A stretch of 64,000 bases of DNA from SG8-30 sp963710135. GTDB taxonomy: Bacteria; Pseudomonadota; Gammaproteobacteria; Steroidobacterales; Steroidobacteraceae. The first letter of the stretch is position 1. Each line of letters begins with the position of its first letter. The notes under the pieces are model-generated. The model did no database searches, had not been told where the DNA came from, and saw nothing but the letters and a program-made list of their open reading frames with translations. Below are positions 63,075-64,000 of this stretch, one piece after another. A program made the position numbers and the translations under genes. The stretch lies in NCBI GenBank assembly GCA_963710135.1, contig CAVPYY010000006.1, positions 1,054,001-1,118,000 on the forward strand, given 5' to 3'.

Positions 63075-64000
63075 GGGGCCCGCCTTGCGAGCTTCACGGC
63101 CGTCCGGATGGCTCGTTCGATCGGCGCAGGAACGCCAGCGGAACCCTCGCGGGCTGCAGCTGCCAACACCTCGAACGCGAGGAAGGGCTTGGAGCGTCGC
63201 TTGACGGCGCGGGCGATCACCCGGCGCGGTGGAATGCGATGCTCGGGAGACGGACGCACGCCCGCGACGTCGAGATAGATGTCGGCATAGCCGTGGCGCC
63301 AGAAGCAGTGCTCGATGTCCGGCTCCTTCAGTTGGGTGATGCGTCCAGGCAGCTGGTCACCGTCGGCGAACGGGCGTGCCTCGGCCGCGTATTGTCGGCC
63401 CGTCCGGTCGCCTTCCGCCAGCATGTGCCACTCGATGCCAAGTTCGCGTGCCAGCTTCAGGAGCGGCGGCACGCCGCACTGGGCGAACTCGACGACCGCG
63501 ACGCCTTCCCGGGCAAAGTCGAAACCGCACAGCCGGGCGAGCTCCGGCAGCACCCAGAATTCCGTCTCCCCCTCCACCAGCAGCCAGCAGCGAGCGAACA
63601 AAGCGTCCCCGTGCCGTGCGCGCACGTGATAGCTGAGCTTGCGCAGTTCCTCCGCCGCAAGGCTGTCGTGCGCGATGCGCCACTGGCGCTGCCGGCCGTC
63701 GCGACGCGTGAGCCGGCGCACTATGGGCAACGGCGCCGCGGCCAGCAAGGCCTCGGAATGCGTGCCGATGATGCGTTGCGCTTCGGCGTTCTCGAGCAGG
63801 CTCCACACCGATGCGAGGGTCATCGGATGCAGATGGGCTTCAGGGTCTTCGATCACCAGCAACGGCCGCGTGCCCGCCACCCCGTGGGCCGTGCGCTGCC
63901 GTACGATCGCCGCCACCAGGATCAGTGCCGCAAGCTGTTCCGCGGCCGTGCCGTGCCGCGGCAGGAACTCCTGCCCGCGCTGTTGACGGCGGCCGCCGAG
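63071..64000 (-). CDS. OLD-family/YbjD-like ATPase-TOPRIM protein (5' end outside window)
   Basis: The frame stays open to the window edge (309 codons to the stop at 63071), so the N-terminal Walker A lies beyond 64000. Seen are the ABC-ATPase end: GRRQQRGQEFLPRHG, LLVIEDPEAHLHPMTLA (Walker B and D-loop) and IIGTHSEALLAAAPL. A TOPRIM domain follows (LLVEGETEFWVLPELARLCG; acidic site HMLAEGDRTGR, where DxD is usual). YbjD/DUF2813 proteins are typical; OLD nucleases in phage defence are related. A GTG at 63916 is internal. Overlap with the beta-CASP gene suggests joint nucleic-acid work. Confidence 0.8.
   Translation of the reverse strand, partial: LGGRRQQRGQEFLPRHGTAAEQLAALILVAAIVRQRTAHGVAGTRPLLVIEDPEAHLHPMTLASVWSLLENAEAQRIIGTHSEALLAAAPLPIVRRLTRRDGRQRQWRIAHDSLAAEELRKLSYHVRARHGDALFARCWLLVEGETEFWVLPELARLCGFDFAREGVAVVEFAQCGVPPLLKLARELGIEWHMLAEGDRTGRQYAAEARPFADGDQLPGRITQLKEPDIEHCFWRHGYADIYLDVAGVRPSPEHRIPPRRVIARAVKRRSKPFLAFEVLAAAAREGSAGVPAPIERAIRTAVKLARRAP

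Overview
The window is G+C-rich chromosomal DNA, most likely from a Gammaproteobacterium outside the Enterobacterales. The asmA-SRPBCC-mutY-yggX string, opgGH, a bifunctional PutA, a MsbA-like exporter and a YbjD-like gene all fit this; the lineage is inferred from gene content only. No phage, transposase, integrase, CRISPR array or rRNA was found.

Layout. 1-3.4 kb: the 3' part of a PAS/HisKA_3 sensor kinase, an NSS-family Na+ symporter and an exported SRPBCC protein. 3.6-8.3 kb: a 1,482-residue RHS/YD-repeat protein with a variable C-terminal toxin-like tip, followed with no gap by an Imm74-like immunity gene. 8.4-10.4 kb: a beta-lactamase-fold/golvesin-domain fusion and a small membrane protein. 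10.4-19.2 kb: a catabolic block. On the minus strand it has an M81/MlrC-like metallopeptidase, a glutamine-synthetase-family ligase, an aldehyde dehydrogenase and an iron alcohol dehydrogenase; divergent from it is a complete TRAP transporter. Together these could form a gamma-glutamyl amine or amino-alcohol pathway. 19.2-27.5 kb: PBP7-type peptidase, SDR, class I HMG-CoA reductase, FKBP, LOG protein, exported KatG and a lipoprotein. 27.6-31.2 kb: opgGH. 31.4-37.4 kb: intact tRNA-Phe and two partial direct copies of its 3' end, spaced along the sequence beyond its 3' terminus, with putA and a GST gene between them. 37.5-45.9 kb: two SDRs, a TAT amidohydrolase, yggX, mutY, an asmA-like gene, and an ECF sigma/membrane protein/DUF4097 operon. 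46.1-54.6 kb: a five-gene signalling run (REC-EAL phosphodiesterase, two paralogous PAS histidine kinases, two paralogous NarL-type regulators). 54.8-64 kb: exported methyltransferase, cytochrome c, FabH-like synthase, MTA nucleosidase plus apt, class C serine hydrolase plus ABC exporter, beta-CASP nuclease plus an OLD/YbjD-like protein running off the window.

A quality caution applies. At least ten genes are broken by single-base indels, nearly all +1 in G/C runs, while the protein sequence stays conserved on both sides. Removing the inferred indels gives whole-codon lengths in every case. I read most of them as consensus errors rather than pseudogenes. The putA 5' half is the worst patch and also carries an in-frame TGA.
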